From Piliocolobus tephrosceles (taxonomy: Eukaryota > Chordata > Mammalia > Primates > Cercopithecidae), in the NCBI RefSeq assembly GCF_002776525.5, contig NC_045441.1, positions 92,899,298 through 92,963,297 on the forward strand: DNA of 64,000 nucleotides. The letters run 5' to 3'. The translations under genes and the position numbers were made by a program. The first letter of the stretch is position 1. The number at the start of each line of letters is the position of its first letter. Shown here one piece after another: positions 1 through 11,723 of this stretch. A model generated the notes under the pieces. It saw nothing but the letters and a program-made list of their open reading frames with translations. It was not told the DNA's origin and did not search any database.

Positions 1-216
1 GGTGTAGATATTCGAGCCATGACCAGTTTCAGGTTACCAACATGATGTCACTGAATGCAGAGCTGAAAAGGCACACTCATAATCAACTCTTGGGAGTGAG
101 TGGGAACTAACTTCAGTACACTACTGCTTATGTCTCTTAGTAGAATATAAGTGGCATAAGGGAAAGTGTTTTACTCATTTTTTCCCCACAATTCTATTGC
201 CAGTGTCTAGACTAGT
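1..216. repeat. Duplicated segment, left copy (edge-truncated)
   Basis: This interval matches 2461-2674 in the same orientation. I count about 12 mismatches in the first 180 aligned bases, plus small indels near the end. Similarity stops after GTGTCTAGACTAGT. The sequence is not a repeat family I recognise, so this looks like a local duplication with a period near 2.46 kb. The rest of the left copy lies outside the window. Confidence 0.8.
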
Positions 217-479
217 GTTTGCACATAATAGAAAGTTGATAATATTTGTTGAATTAATTACTGAAGAAGCCAGGGGAATTCAGATAAATTTGTTCTCTTC
301 TGATTGGTAGGAAACAAAATTCAACACTGCAAATGGTGCATGACTGGTGCATGACCTACATCACCAAAATCAAGTGGATTTTTGAAATCTGAAACATAAC
401 AGGGAGGAGACTTCAGAAAGAGAGATTCCAAGTGATGGATACAGTGAAGAACATGGTAAATACTATATACAACAATTAA

Positions 480-1690
480 GTCAAGATGAAGTAAAGACTT
501 AAATGTGAAACCCAAAAACTATAAAAATCTTGGAAGAAAATCTAGGCAACACCATTCAGGACATAGGCACAGGCAAAGATTTCATGAGGAAAATGCCAAA
601 AGCAATTACAACAAAAGCAAAAGTTGACAAATGGGACAAAATTAAACTAAAGGGATTCTGCACAGCAAAGGAAAGCATCAATAGAGTGAATATATAAGCT
701 ACAGAATGGGAAAACATTTTTGTAAACCATGCATCCAGAAAAGGTCTAATATTCAGCATCTACAAGGAACTTAAATAAATTTACAAGAAAAAAAAACCAA
801 CAACCCCATTAAAAAGTGGACAAACGAATTGAGCAGGCACTTTTCAAAAGAAAACATACATGTAGCCAACAATCATATGAGAAAAAAAGCTCAATATCAC
901 TAGTAATTAGAGAAACGCAAATCAAAACCACAATCAGACACCATCTAATATCAGTCAAATGGCCATTATTGAAAAGTCAAATATAACAGATTCTGGCAAG
1001 GATGTGGAGATAAAGGAAAGCTTATACATGATTGGTTGGAGGGTAAATTATCTCAAGCATTGTAGAAAGCAGTGTGATGATTTCTCAAAGACCTAAAAAA
1101 AGAAATACCATTTGATCCAGCAATCCCATTATTGGGTATATACCCAAAGGAATATAACTCATTCTAATATAAAGATAGATGCACACATATATTCATTGCA
1201 GCACTATTCACAATATCAAGGACATGGAATCAACCTAAATGCCCATCAATGATAGACTGGATAAAGAAACTGTGGTACATAAACACCATGGAATACTATG
1301 CAGCCTTGAAAAGGAATAAGATCATGCCTTTGCAGGGACATGGATGGAGCTGGAAGCCATTATCTTCAGCAAACTGACACGGGAAGGGAAAACCAAATAC
1401 CATGTGTTCTCACTTATAAGTGGGAGCTGAATGATGAGCATGAACACATGGTGGAGAATAACACATACTGGGGCCTATCGGAGGGTGGGCTGGAGGGAGA
1501 GAGAGCATCAAGAAGAATAGCTAATGCATGCTGGATTTAATACCTAGGTGAGGGTATGATCTGTGCAGCAAACCACCATGGCACACATTTACCTGTGTAA
1601 CAAACCTGAACATCCTGCACATGTACCCCTGAACTTAAAAGTTGAAGAAAAAAATAAAAATAAAAAGTCAAACCACAACAAAAAAAGAGC
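480..1690 (+). mobile_element. 5'-truncated L1, ORF2 end and 3' UTR
   Basis: L1 ORF2 C-terminal sequence is recognisable from about 480, followed by the characteristic stretch encoding the 'ATGCCCATCAATGATAGACTGG' region, the 3' UTR with a G-rich TCGGAGGGTGGG segment, and an A-rich tail around 1640-1690. The 5' end is lost and the reading frame is broken. The type looks like a primate L1PA/L1PB; subfamily not determined. Confidence 0.85.
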
Positions 1691-2460
1691 ATGGTGAATA
1701 AATGGCAAAAAAAGTACTTTGATATAACTGGACCAAAGATTATATACATAATATAATATAATTTCAGTCAGCACATTCTAAATTATCACTATGAAAATAT
1801 TTATGCAATAACTCACAAATCTTACTCAGAATTTTCAACTTGAACAGCAAAACTTGCTATAATAAATTTGCATATACAATAGAGCAGTTGTGATTAAATT
1901 ATCTCCTAGCTAGGATTACTTTTCACATTGTGCATTATCATATCATCTTCCTCAAATTGTTGAGTAAAAATGACTTCCAAGAAAGTAAAACAAATTCTGC
2001 AAAGAAAGTATGTAAGTGTATGAGACCTAAAAAAGCCTGTACATTTAGAGGAACATTTTGAAGTGATAAAAAATATTGAAAGTAATCAATATATAAAGCA
2101 CATAAGCTTGGCACACACATCTACTGTCTGTGTTATTTTGCTATGTGTGAGAAAATTTTTAAAATTGTGATAGAGTTGTTGTTTCCATAAATACTCACCA
2201 TGTTTCTCAAGCACAACATGATATATTTAAGAAACTAGAGAAATATCTTGTTCAGTGGATTGATAATCATAAATAGTATAGGATGCCATGAAGTGCTGCA
2301 TTGCTTCAGAGAAGGTCTTGGACATCTTTGAAGATCTGCAGAAGGTGAGAGTGAGTGGATCTGATAAAGGCACTGAGTTACAAATCAAGTTAAGTATGGT
2401 TTGAGAAATGTTTTCTAGAGGAAAAGACAAAATTGATTTGCAGCATTTGCTGAATTCCAT
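1691..2460. other. Unassigned AT-rich sequence
   Basis: No gene and no confidently recognised repeat. It lies inside the presumed duplicated unit, between the L1 tail and the right copy of the flank. Several stops occur in all frames. Confidence 0.5.
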
Positions 2461-2674
2461 GGTGTAGATACTCAAACCATGACCAGTTTCAGGTTACCAA
2501 CATGATGTCACTGAATGAAGAGCTGAAAAGACACACTCACAATCAACTGTTGGGAGTGAGTGGGAACTAACTTCAGTACACTACCGCTTATATCTCTTAG
2601 TAGAATATAAGCGGCATAAGGGAAAGTGTTTTGGTCATTTTTTTCACATTTCTATTGCCAGTGTCTAGACTAGT
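2461..2674. repeat. Duplicated segment, right copy
   Basis: This is the second copy of the segment at 1-216. If the duplication is tandem, the full second unit spans about 217-2674 and includes the L1 at 480-1690. Similarity ends abruptly where this copy reads ATAAATCTG and the left copy reads GTTTGCACA. Confidence 0.8.
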
Positions 2675-2818
2675 ATAAATCTGTAAGTTATGAACAACTT
2701 GGATAGAAAGACTTCAAGTCACAATGGAGCTACAGTAGTTTCTCCAGTGAATTGCAGAGACCAAAAGGCAAAGGTGATTATATTACACAGTATATTTTCA
2801 ATCTTCCTGAAACTTGGC

Positions 2819-2895
2819 TTTATTTTTATTTTTATGTATTTATTTATTTATTTATGTATTTATTTATTTATGTACTTATTTATTTATTTATTTGG
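2819..2895. repeat. TTTA tetranucleotide microsatellite
   Basis: Repeated TTTA units with a few TGTA and TTTT interruptions. Confidence 0.9.
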
Positions 2896-3968
2896 TAAAT
2901 GAATGACTTCTCATGTATTTATCTCAGAAGATGGGAACTAATGTACCAAGAATTGTTACCAGGTATGATGGAATTAACCTGAGATGTATTAGAAAAATAT
3001 CAAGGCCAGCTTTAAGCCTAGGAAATTCATTCTCCTCTTCCTCAAGCCAGATGAATTATATACAATTGCAGAGAAATGGAAAGAATAATAGACGATCTCT
3101 AGGTCCTTTACTAAAAAGGGGTTATGACTACATTACAGAGTACCTATAATGCAAAGAAGGTTGGAGTTTATTCTTTAGATATGAAAGAGGTTTAAAAATG
3201 TCCATCTAAGCTAAGTTCTCTGCTTCTGGAGTATTTTATCTGGCAGCAGTACTTAGCAGAGATGGGAAAAGAGAGATTGAAAGTGGAGAAAACAGGAAGC
3301 ATTAGCTTTGGTATAAGAGAGAAGCAATGACAAACTAGTGAACTAGTAGTGGTAATACAGAAAAAGTTGTATTTGAAAGCTGTTATTTGTTCGGGAATCT
3401 ACACAATTTAGGAACTCATAGAATTTAGGAGACAAAGATCATACAGAACTTCAAAGCCTGAGAGACTAAGTTGGCAACCCAAGAGAAGAGACAGGTTTAA
3501 TAATTAAAAAAATATTTATTGAACTCTTAATTTATAGCAGGCATTGAGCTAAACATCATGGATTAAAAGATAAATAAGGCACAGTCTCTTAGGTAGCTTG
3601 AAGTTTATTGGGGAATAAATGAAGTAAGATGAAATGAAAAGTGAGATTTTAGAATGAATGTGAGTTGCCAAGAGAGTCCCTGGGAATAAATGTTCGACAG
3701 GCATTAGAAATGTGAAACTGAAAACATCTTTAGGTTTATTATCTCATTTTCTTAAATATATTTTTTCAAGTGTGTTAATCATTTAATGAGGAAACACTAG
3801 CCCATTTCAAAGAAGGAAGAATGTACTCAGAATCTGATTTATTTGAATTTTTGTTTTGCTGTACATTTTAATACCTGGCCACCACTTAGGGAGAGGTCTA
3901 TAGCTAATCGATAGTACTTAGGCTACTCAAGAGGACGGATAACAGAGACAGCTTAACATATTTGTATA
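2896..3968. other. Intergenic sequence, mostly unique
   Basis: No coding feature. A diverged ancient interspersed repeat is likely at about 3508-3620, with the 'attgaactcttaatttatagcaggcattgagc' type of motif shared by old LINE/SINE remnants (L2-like; low confidence). Confidence 0.4.
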
Positions 3969-4272
3969 GCCGGGCGCGGTGGCTCAAGCCTGTAATCCCA
4001 GCACTTTGGGAGGCCGAGACGGGCGGATCACGAGGTCAGGAGATCGAGACCATCCTGGCTAACACGGTGAAACCCCGTCTCTACTAAAAATACAAAAAAC
4101 TAGCCGGGCGAGGTGGCGGGCGCCTGTAGTCCCAGCTACTCCGGAGGCTGAGGCAGGAGAATGGCATAAACCCGGGAGGCGGAGCTTGCAGTGAGCTGAG
4201 ATCCGGCCACTGCACTCCAGCTCGGGCGACAGAGCAAGACTCCGTCTCAAAAAAAAAAAAAAAAAAAAAAAA
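3969..4272 (+). mobile_element. AluY, full length, Old World monkey type
   Basis: GCCGGGCGCGGTGGCTCAAGCC start, two arms, A-rich linker and a 24-25 base poly-A tail. The right arm has GAGATCCGGCCACTGC, typical of cercopithecid AluY. A short target-site duplication, ATATTTGTA, flanks it (3958-3966 and 4272-4280). Confidence 0.95.
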
Positions 4273-4280
4273 TATTTGTA

Positions 4281-5962
4281 GAAAGAGAATCTCTACAAGG
4301 ATTTAAGAGGCAAAAATTTGATTTTATTCTATTTGAATAAACTTATTGGTATGATAAACTAGATATTTTAAATTTTAGTTTAACAAAAAGTTTTTCCTCA
4401 ATATTTGCAGCTATCCAATGGAATCACCACCAGTATAAAGCTTAAGGGGTGGAACCTTGTGATCTTTTGGTTATTTAAAATGTCTTGTTCGAAATGAAAA
4501 TGAAAGAGTTTCAACAAAATTCATTACAATAAAACTATTCTGGATCCCTATTTGGTCACAAATTTAATCATGGAGGATCTAACGTTGATTTTTCAAAAAA
4601 GTGGTAAACAAAGGAAGACAACTACATGTAAGACCAGGAAAAAAGAAAATCTGCTTGTAATTTTAACCATAGTAAACTGAGTCCTGTAAAATTGACAGTC
4701 TCTATCTCTGCCTATTTATCTGACTAACGTGATCAGACGTTATAGGGAAAACAAAATGGAAAACTGTGTTCATTTTCAAGAGGACCTACCCACCATAGAT
4801 GTCATAATTTTCATCAGCCTAGAGCAAATGGCCAAGATCAATTTGTAACTATACTCTCAGTACCACATTTTTGCAACTGTAAATATTTTTCTGACTTCAA
4901 TCTGCTATTGTATCTTTAAGTTGATATACATGTATTATGAAAGCATTGGATATAGCTTCAAATATCTAAACTAATGTTGGACTCACATACATAGTCATTA
5001 TTACAAGTATTTCTCTGTAACATTAAATAAGATTGTTTCTTGAAACATTAAAAAGCCTTGAATATGGGGGAAAATTTAAATAGTTGAATGGTCTTGCACT
5101 AGAGTGAGGACAACTTAATCTCTTCAAACGTTTATTAAAAAGTTTTTCTTATTGAATATTATAGCAAAGCCCCAAATAAATTCAGACATAGAAAATTATT
5201 TCCAACAAAAAACTCTAAAATATAAAGGCAAAAGTTATTATCAGCAGGATGAATTATATAAAATCCTCCCCAACATACATGACATTTTATGCAAAGATTA
5301 ATGAAGGAATCAAGAACCATGAAACATACCAGCATCACACATCCATTGCAATGATGACATTGGGCCTGTTTTCAACACCAAAACAGTAAAGGGAAAAAAG
5401 GGTCTAAGGTGTAACTGCGCCTCTTTCTCACTTAACTCTCCCCGTGTATCACTCAGAATTTGTTACACAGCAACACTGGAAACCTCTAAACTAAAGGAAT
5501 AGTTGACAAACCTTTCTGAAACAGACAACTATTAATAGACATATAAATTATTTCCTTGCTACATGATCATTTTATTTATTAATGAAAACTCATGAAATGG
5601 AATCAGGGCCATGGCTTCTGACATTAACTTCGTTAGGCACACTCCTCAGCATACCATTGACAGTGAAGTGATGCTCATCTCGTCCCCCACACACTAATCC
5701 CTTAGAATGAGAGAATTCCTGCTCTGGGATCTGTTGACTTGGCAAATGCCATTAAAGGGGGGAGATTTTATTGAAAGTTTTGTTTAGAAAACAAACATGT
5801 ACAAAGCATTCCACATATTTGCAACTCACGGTTTTTAGCTGCCACATCTTAAGCAAAAATAAAAATAATTTTAAAAAGCTTTAGTGAAATGTAACTCCTG
5901 GTTTACTCAATCAAGTTTTGAAGGTTTAAGTATGTATTATCTGAATAATATTAGATGGGTAA

Positions 5963-5995
<33 letters not shown>

Positions 5996-6183
5996 CTGAG
6001 AGAAGTGAGTAAAAAGTTAGATTCCAATAAAGCGTAGAGTTTGGTAAAGGGCTTTAGGCAAACCTTAACAGCTCACTGATTCCTATCATTATAAACAAGT
6101 AATGGAATTTTCACATTATAATGATCACAGCCTAGCTAGACCTGAATCAGCCTCTTCTTACTTTTAATTAAAATACCCATAAA
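4281..6183. other. Intergenic sequence without recognised genes
   Basis: AT-rich, largely unique sequence. The only clear feature is a GATA microsatellite (5964-5994). No ORF resembles a known protein. Confidence 0.5.
5964..5994. repeat. GATA microsatellite
   Basis: About eight uninterrupted TAGA units following AAATAGATAG. Likely length-polymorphic. Confidence 0.95.
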
Positions 6184-6488
6184 GCCGGGCACGGTGGCTC
6201 AAGCCTGTAATCCCAGCACTTTGGGAGGCCGAGACGGGCGGATCACGAGGTCAGGAGATCCAGACCATCCTGGCTAACAGGGTGAAACCCCGTCTCTACT
6301 AAAAATACAAAAACTAGCTGGGCGAGTGGCGGGCGCCTGTAGTCTCAGCTACTCGGGAGGCTGAGGCAGGAGAATGGCGTAAACCCGGGAGGCGGAGCTT
6401 GCAGTTAGCTGAGATCCGGCCACTGCACTCCAGTCCGGGCGACAGAGCAAGACTCCGCCTCAAAAAAAAAAAAAAAAAAAAAAAAAAA
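6184..6488 (+). mobile_element. AluY, full length, Old World monkey type
   Basis: GCCGGGCACGGTGGCTCAAGCC start, GAGATCCGGCCACTGC in the right arm, poly-A of about 27. Flanked by ACCCATAAA direct repeats (just before 6184 and from 6488). Confidence 0.95.
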
Positions 6489-8750
6489 CCCATAAAAAAT
6501 CGTAAAAAGAGAGATGCTGAGAGCCACAATAATTGGACAAAAAAATATCAAACGATCACATCCTAAATGTCTCGTAAATCACGGCTAGGTACGTCACTAA
6601 TTGTGTCGCATTTTTAAAATACATTTCTGAATTGCACATGTTCTGCACTTTTACCTAGATTAATTTTAGCTTTAAGAAAGGTAGAGTAAAACTTTGACTT
6701 ACATGACTGTTTGATCCTGGCTTCAGAAGGCTCAGGGAATGTGAAGAATGTAATCTCAAATAGCCAACCTCCAAACCACAGCATAGGGACAGACAGGAAT
6801 GTACGCGTCATTCTCTCTACTCCCTATCTATTCATGCTGACCCCCAAAAATATTTAAGTGTTTTTAAAAAATATTCTTACTGACTGTGCAAATGCCAGCA
6901 CCAATAGAGACAGAGAGTGGTGAGAGGTGGTATGCTTCAAAATGAGTTGGATTGTAGCACTAGGAAAAGCACTGAAGTAAGAGAAAAAACAAGAAGCATC
7001 TTGGGAGAACCTAAGTCAATATGGTACTATGGCAAGAGACTACAATGAGACCGAATCAAATAATTCATATATGATAAATATAGCATTTCCAGTTGAGGGA
7101 GAAATGTGTGAATAGTCAGTACAACTTACTAAAACCTTCAGTTAACAGGTTGACAGGCAAGGAAGAAAGGGAGGAAGGGAGGGAAGGAAATTGGACATCT
7201 TTTACATATTAAGCTAAATTAAAGTCTAGATAATTTAAAATTTATATCTAAAACAAAGGAAATCAAAAAATACAGAGCATGCAGGTAAATATTAATATAT
7301 AGCATTGCTTGTACTTTTATGCCAGACACTGTGTCAAATTATTTAAATATACTCTTCATTCCTCACAAGTACTGAAAAGCACATTAATGTCATAATAAAT
7401 CACCTAGTGAGAGATTACATACGGGACAGAAGAAAGGTTTATAATTAGGAAATGTTTTAATGTTATGCATCTTCTTAGTAGATTACAGGAAAAAATTATG
7501 TATTAGTTTCCACTAATGCTGAAAATTTGGAATTTGGCAAAATTGAACATGTTTAGTAAAATAAGAATAATAAACTGTATCTATTTTAATGCCAAATCCA
7601 GCATCATGTTTACTGGAAAAACACTAGAAGAAACGTTTCCAAATTCAGTAACAAAATAAGGGTTACCATTATTACCATTAGTATTTATCAGTGATTAAGC
7701 ATAAAAACACCAGAAAATACAATAATTTCCTAATTTGCTATTTCTTACAGGGGAGTGGGGTGTGAGGTGGAGGGAAGTGCATCAGGACAGGAGGGGATAG
7801 GAACGTGGGATCAATTTTATTTGTTGTTTATAAATACGGTTTATATGGAGTAGGGTAGGACATCATGCTCCATTGCATATTTTGCTTTCACCAATAAATC
7901 ATGATTGGAAGCGATGTGCTTCATTCGTAGGCAGAAGATTTAACCACCAGAACATGATTCATTTATAGATTATATTTCAAATCAGTAGGAAAAAACATTC
8001 TTTTAAATAAGTGATGGTGTAATAACAAGATAACTTTAAAGGAAAACGTAACATTGGGTTCACTCGTCGCACCAACCACCAGGCTAAATTACCAACAGAT
8101 CAGAGATAGGAATGTAAAAATTGAACTAATCTAAAACTGGCAAGAGCTGAGCTGGAGAGAACTGAGCTGCCAGGTGTCGAGGTGGTAAATTAGGACAACA
8201 AACCAAATTCACTCACCGAGATATTTTAAGCAAGAAGCTAAACAGGAAAAAAGCACCAAAAGCACTAACTCTCCAGTGTTTTATTTTTCCCTGGCAGTGG
8301 CCCAGGGCAAGGGTCAGATGTATCAGTGCAGATGGGGGGAGACTTCACACTGCCCAGGGAGCCCCAAACAAAAGTCTCCTGCCTTTGTATACCCCTGCGA
8401 GCCTGGAGAGGGAGAGGTGGAAAAGTACTGAATGGGTGAGTCAGAGTGGAGAGAAGTGTCTCCAAGCCCTCCCGATAAGCCGTGTTGGTGACAGAGGCCT
8501 CTGAGAACGCATTTAGCTAAGCCCGTTCCCCCACCCACTCCCACAACAAGGGGGCCTCCAAATGGAGGAATTTGGGTTAGAAATACAGAAATCTCAAGAA
8601 CCTGGGGTGGGAAGGAGTGCTGAGTTCTTCACTGTAACTCCTTCCAGACTGCACACCGAGTCTCAGACTAGGGGGCAGCTTTGCCCCATGAGGCCTGCCA
8701 GGTAAAGGCTATGTAACTGTCTATGTTTGCACCTAAAATATCACACATAG
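6489..8750. other. Intergenic sequence without recognised genes
   Basis: Mostly unique and AT-rich. A GGAA/GGGA purine tract lies at about 7158-7190. A more GC-rich patch at 8265-8545 gives overlapping short ORFs on the - strand, none resembling a known protein. Confidence 0.5.
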
Positions 8751-8751
8751 G

Positions 8752-8932
8752 GTTTTGTTTTGTTTTGTTTTGTTTGTTTGTTTTGAGACGGAATCTTGCT
8801 CTGCTCACCCAGGCTGGAGTGCATTGTTGCAGTCTCAGCTCACTGCAGCCTCCCCCTTCTGGGTTCAAGCAATTCTCCTGCCTCAGCCTCCTGAGTAGCT
8901 GGGACTACCAGTGTGAGCCACTGCACCCGACC
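8752..8932 (-). mobile_element. Alu with internal deletion
   Basis: Reads on the - strand with a GTTTT-repeat tail, GAGACGGAATCTTGCTC, then a normal right arm up to GCTGGGACTAC. It then jumps directly to CAGTGTGAGCCACTGCACCCGACC, the beginning of the element. About 110 bases between the homologous GGGACTACAG and GGGATTACAG motifs of the two arms are missing. Confidence 0.9.
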
Positions 8933-8999
8933 GACACACAGGTTTTGCTATACAGCCAGACTACTCACAAACAATCATGTGTCAATTATCCTATAAGCT

Positions 9000-9552
9000 A
9001 GAAGTTAGGAAATGTTTTCTAATCATAACCCCAAATCCAGAAGCAATATGAGAAAAGACAGACACATTTGGTTACACAAAAATAAGATAAAACTTTACAT
9101 AGAAAAATATACCATGAGCCAAGTTAAAGGGCAATGAAAAACTGAAAAAAAAAAAAAAAAAGATTTACAATGGTATAAAGTGTTACTATCTCAATGTATA
9201 AAGAACTTCCAAATGATATAAATAAACATTAAAAGAATGAACAATGTTATAGAAAAATGAGCTAGAAATATGAAGAGACAGTTAAAAATGCCAGTCACTC
9301 CTACTCATATGAAACTATGCTTAGTATCATTCATAATAAGAGAAATGCAAATTAATGCTACATTGATATGTTTCTCACATACCAGATTGGAAAACCAGAA
9401 GCTTAACAATATAGTGTGTTGATGAGACTGTGAATAAACAGGTACTGTCATTACTAACTTTCAAACTGTAAAATAGTAAAATGCCTTGACCCAGATATTA
9501 GAAATATTCAGCAAAATTGAATATATATTTACCCTTTGAGCTAGCAATTCCA
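9000..9552 (+). mobile_element. Old L1 (L1M-type) ORF2 fragment
   Basis: Diverged L1 ORF2 3' region, recognisable from 'taagagaaatgcaaatt' (about 9338) and the downstream 'agctagcaattccact' (about 9540). It is interrupted at about 9552 by the Tigger2/MER2 element. Confidence 0.65.
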
Positions 9553-10024
9553 CTTGTATGAACACAGGTATAAACTGCATGGGCCTACTTACACTCAATT
9601 ATTTTCAATAAAAGTTGCACCTAGTATGCCTGCCTCTCCTGCTTTCCCTTCCACCTCGTCCACCTCTTCTGCCTCTGCCACTCCTGAGACAGCAAGACCA
9701 ACCCCTCCTCCTCCTCCTCCTCCTCCCCCTTTTTCTCTTCCTCAGTCTACTCAATGTGAAGATGATGAGACCTTTATGATGGTCTACTTTTATTTAATGG
9801 ATAGTAAATATATTTTCTCTTCTTTATGTATTTAATAATATTTTCTTTAGCTTACTTTAAGAACATAGTGTATAATAAAAATAATATACAAATATGTGCT
9901 AAATGACTGTTTATATTATTTGTAAAATTTCTAGTCAACAGTAGGCTATTAGTAGTCATGTTTTGGGGAGTCAAAAGTTATAGGTGAATTTTTAACTGCC
10001 CTGTGTGGTTCAAGGGTCAAATAC
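9553..10024 (+). mobile_element. Tigger2/MER2 DNA transposon, internally deleted
   Basis: A Tc1/mariner-pogo family element. The left end resembles the MER2/Tigger2 terminus (GAACACAGGTATAAACTGCATGG). It then passes into the segment CTGAGACAGCAAGACCAACC, a pyrimidine-rich CTC repeat (9705-9730), and the typical 3' part ending TTCAAGGGTCAAA. It shares its 3' 400 bases with the second element at 21720-22105. The transposase core is missing, so it is a non-autonomous relic. Confidence 0.8.
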
Positions 10025-10042
10025 ACATATATGTAGCTGATG

Positions 10043-10050
10043 TCTTTCTT

Positions 10051-10084
<34 letters not shown>

Positions 10085-10089
10085 TGTAT
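10043..10089. repeat. TC/TG compound microsatellite
   Basis: TTTC and TC units run directly into about 10 TG units. Compound, likely polymorphic. Confidence 0.92.
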
Positions 10090-10104
10090 CTCAACAGTGA
10101 TACA

Positions 10105-10190
10105 CATTTGATGCCCCTAACACAGAAGTTAGGGGCATTGACACCCCATGCAATTACATATACATATGTGACCTTTGACCCTATATATAC
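10105..10190 (-). mobile_element. Inverted MER2 terminal fragment with hairpin
   Basis: A perfect 11-bp inverted repeat (arms 10111-10121 and 10128-10138, 6-base loop). The right part continues like the terminal region of MER2/Tigger2 read on the opposite strand ('gttaggggcattgacaccc ... gacctttgacc'). This fragment follows the 9553-10024 element and is in opposite orientation. Confidence 0.55.
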
Positions 10191-10379
10191 ATATATATAC
10201 ACACACACTTTATTTAGTCTTACTCATATATGAGTAGAACTGTATAAACTTAGGTATATGCACACTATAGGGTAATATGCAACTTTACAATGGAATTGGA
10301 AATATCTTTATATAATACTATGAAGTAGTATCATAGGTACCTTGTTAAATGAAATGCTAAGAGCAAGTCTGGCAGATAA

Positions 10380-11405
10380 TCCTCGAGTGTCTGTTCCATC
10401 AGGTAGCTGAAGAGAACTATGTCACCCATAGTTATATCTCCTTCCCAGATGAAGGTAGCATAGAAAGGCATGTCTCCCTTTCCTCAATCAGAGTATCTCT
10501 GGAGGGTCAATCCATCTTCACATCTCCCCAGAAGATCAACTGAGGCTTCTGTTGAGACTGGATCAAGTTCTTGTTCTCCTTCTGCAAAATCTTGCTTGTT
10601 TCCCTTCCCCTCCGGAGGTGTTGATCCCCAAAAACCTTTATAAACCGCCTGCATACTAATCTCCATCACACAATCTGATTCCCTAAGAATCTAACTTGTC
10701 ACATGTAGTACCAGGAGTAACTCAAGAAAGTCAAACTTGGATGGGAATTTGAAGCTGCTTTGCTCCCCACCACATGGCAATCTGTAAGTGGAGTACAGAT
10801 AACGCCTTTCACAACTGGGTAGCACAGTTGTTGAAATAATCGTGGTGTACTGGGGCGGCATACCAAAGGATGTGAATGCCTTAGCTGGTACAGTGTAAAG
10901 CTGCTGGAGAAATACGGGGAGAAACTGCAATTATAAGAATAGGGGAATTGAATGGTTTTTACTAAGCTTGATCACTCTGAATAAGATAATATGTAGGTAA
11001 GTGTGATTAATTAGCAATTAAAAAACTCACTGTGAAAGCCTGAGTGCCTTCTGGTGGTATACAAGGAGGCTGTTATCTTCCAGAAGTGAACAGAGGACAA
11101 AGCCACAACTTAATTCTCAGATTAGCCTAGCTGCAAAGGTTGACCTCCTAACTCTCCTAACTATGGCAAATATATGGTATTGCAAGGTTCAGGCCATTTT
11201 GGGGAAACAATGGGACCTTGATGCATAACGGGTGTATCTAGGTTGATACTCCTGAAAATTCTCATAATGACAAATATAAATGGTCACAAGTCTCTCAGTC
11301 TTTTCCTAGAAGGACCTGCAGTCATTTACTTTGGTAACTGTATGTTAGGAAAAGGAAAATACTCAAACATTTTAGAAAGTACTGGAACAATAATCAAGAC
11401 ATGTT
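10380..11405 (+). mobile_element. Probable ERV-L/MaLR LTR to internal fragment, degraded
   Basis: About 10600-10720 resembles an LTR end followed by the 'gtagtaccaggagt' motif often found at the start of MaLR/ERV-L internal sequence, and the downstream 700 bases fit a decayed internal region. No intact frame remains. Family assignment is tentative. Confidence 0.4.
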
Positions 11406-11419
11406 AAAAGATGATATGA

Positions 11420-11723
11420 GCCAGGCGCGGTGGCTCACGCCTGTAATCCCAGCACTTTGGGAGGCCGAGGCGGGCGGAACACGAGGTCAGGAGATCGAGA
11501 CCATCCTGGCTAACATGGTGAAACCCTATCTCTACTAAAAATACAAAAAATGAGCTGGGCGTGGTGGCGGGTGCCTGTAGTCCCAGCTACTCGGGAGGCT
11601 GAGGCAGGAGAATGGTGTGAACCCAGGAGGTAGAGTTTGCAGTGAGCCGAGACTGTGCCACTGCACTCCAGCCTGGGCAACAGAGCGAGACCCATCTCAA
11701 AACAAAACAAAACAAAACAAAAC
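11420..11723 (+). mobile_element. Alu (Y/S type), full length
   Basis: GCCAGGCGCGGTGGCTCACGCC start, both arms, CAAAA-repeat tail. It is flanked by a perfect 14-bp target-site duplication, AAAAGATGATATGA, at 11406-11419 and 11724-11737. It inserted into an older L1. Confidence 0.96.

Noticed and set aside
8265..8545. Possible coding patch with overlapping - strand ORFs
   Set aside because: Moderate GC and short frames only; no splice-site-bounded exon or protein resemblance.
9554..9835. 93-codon proline-rich + strand ORF
   Set aside because: It is a translation of the Tigger2/MER2 element with its CTC repeat, with the transposase core missing.
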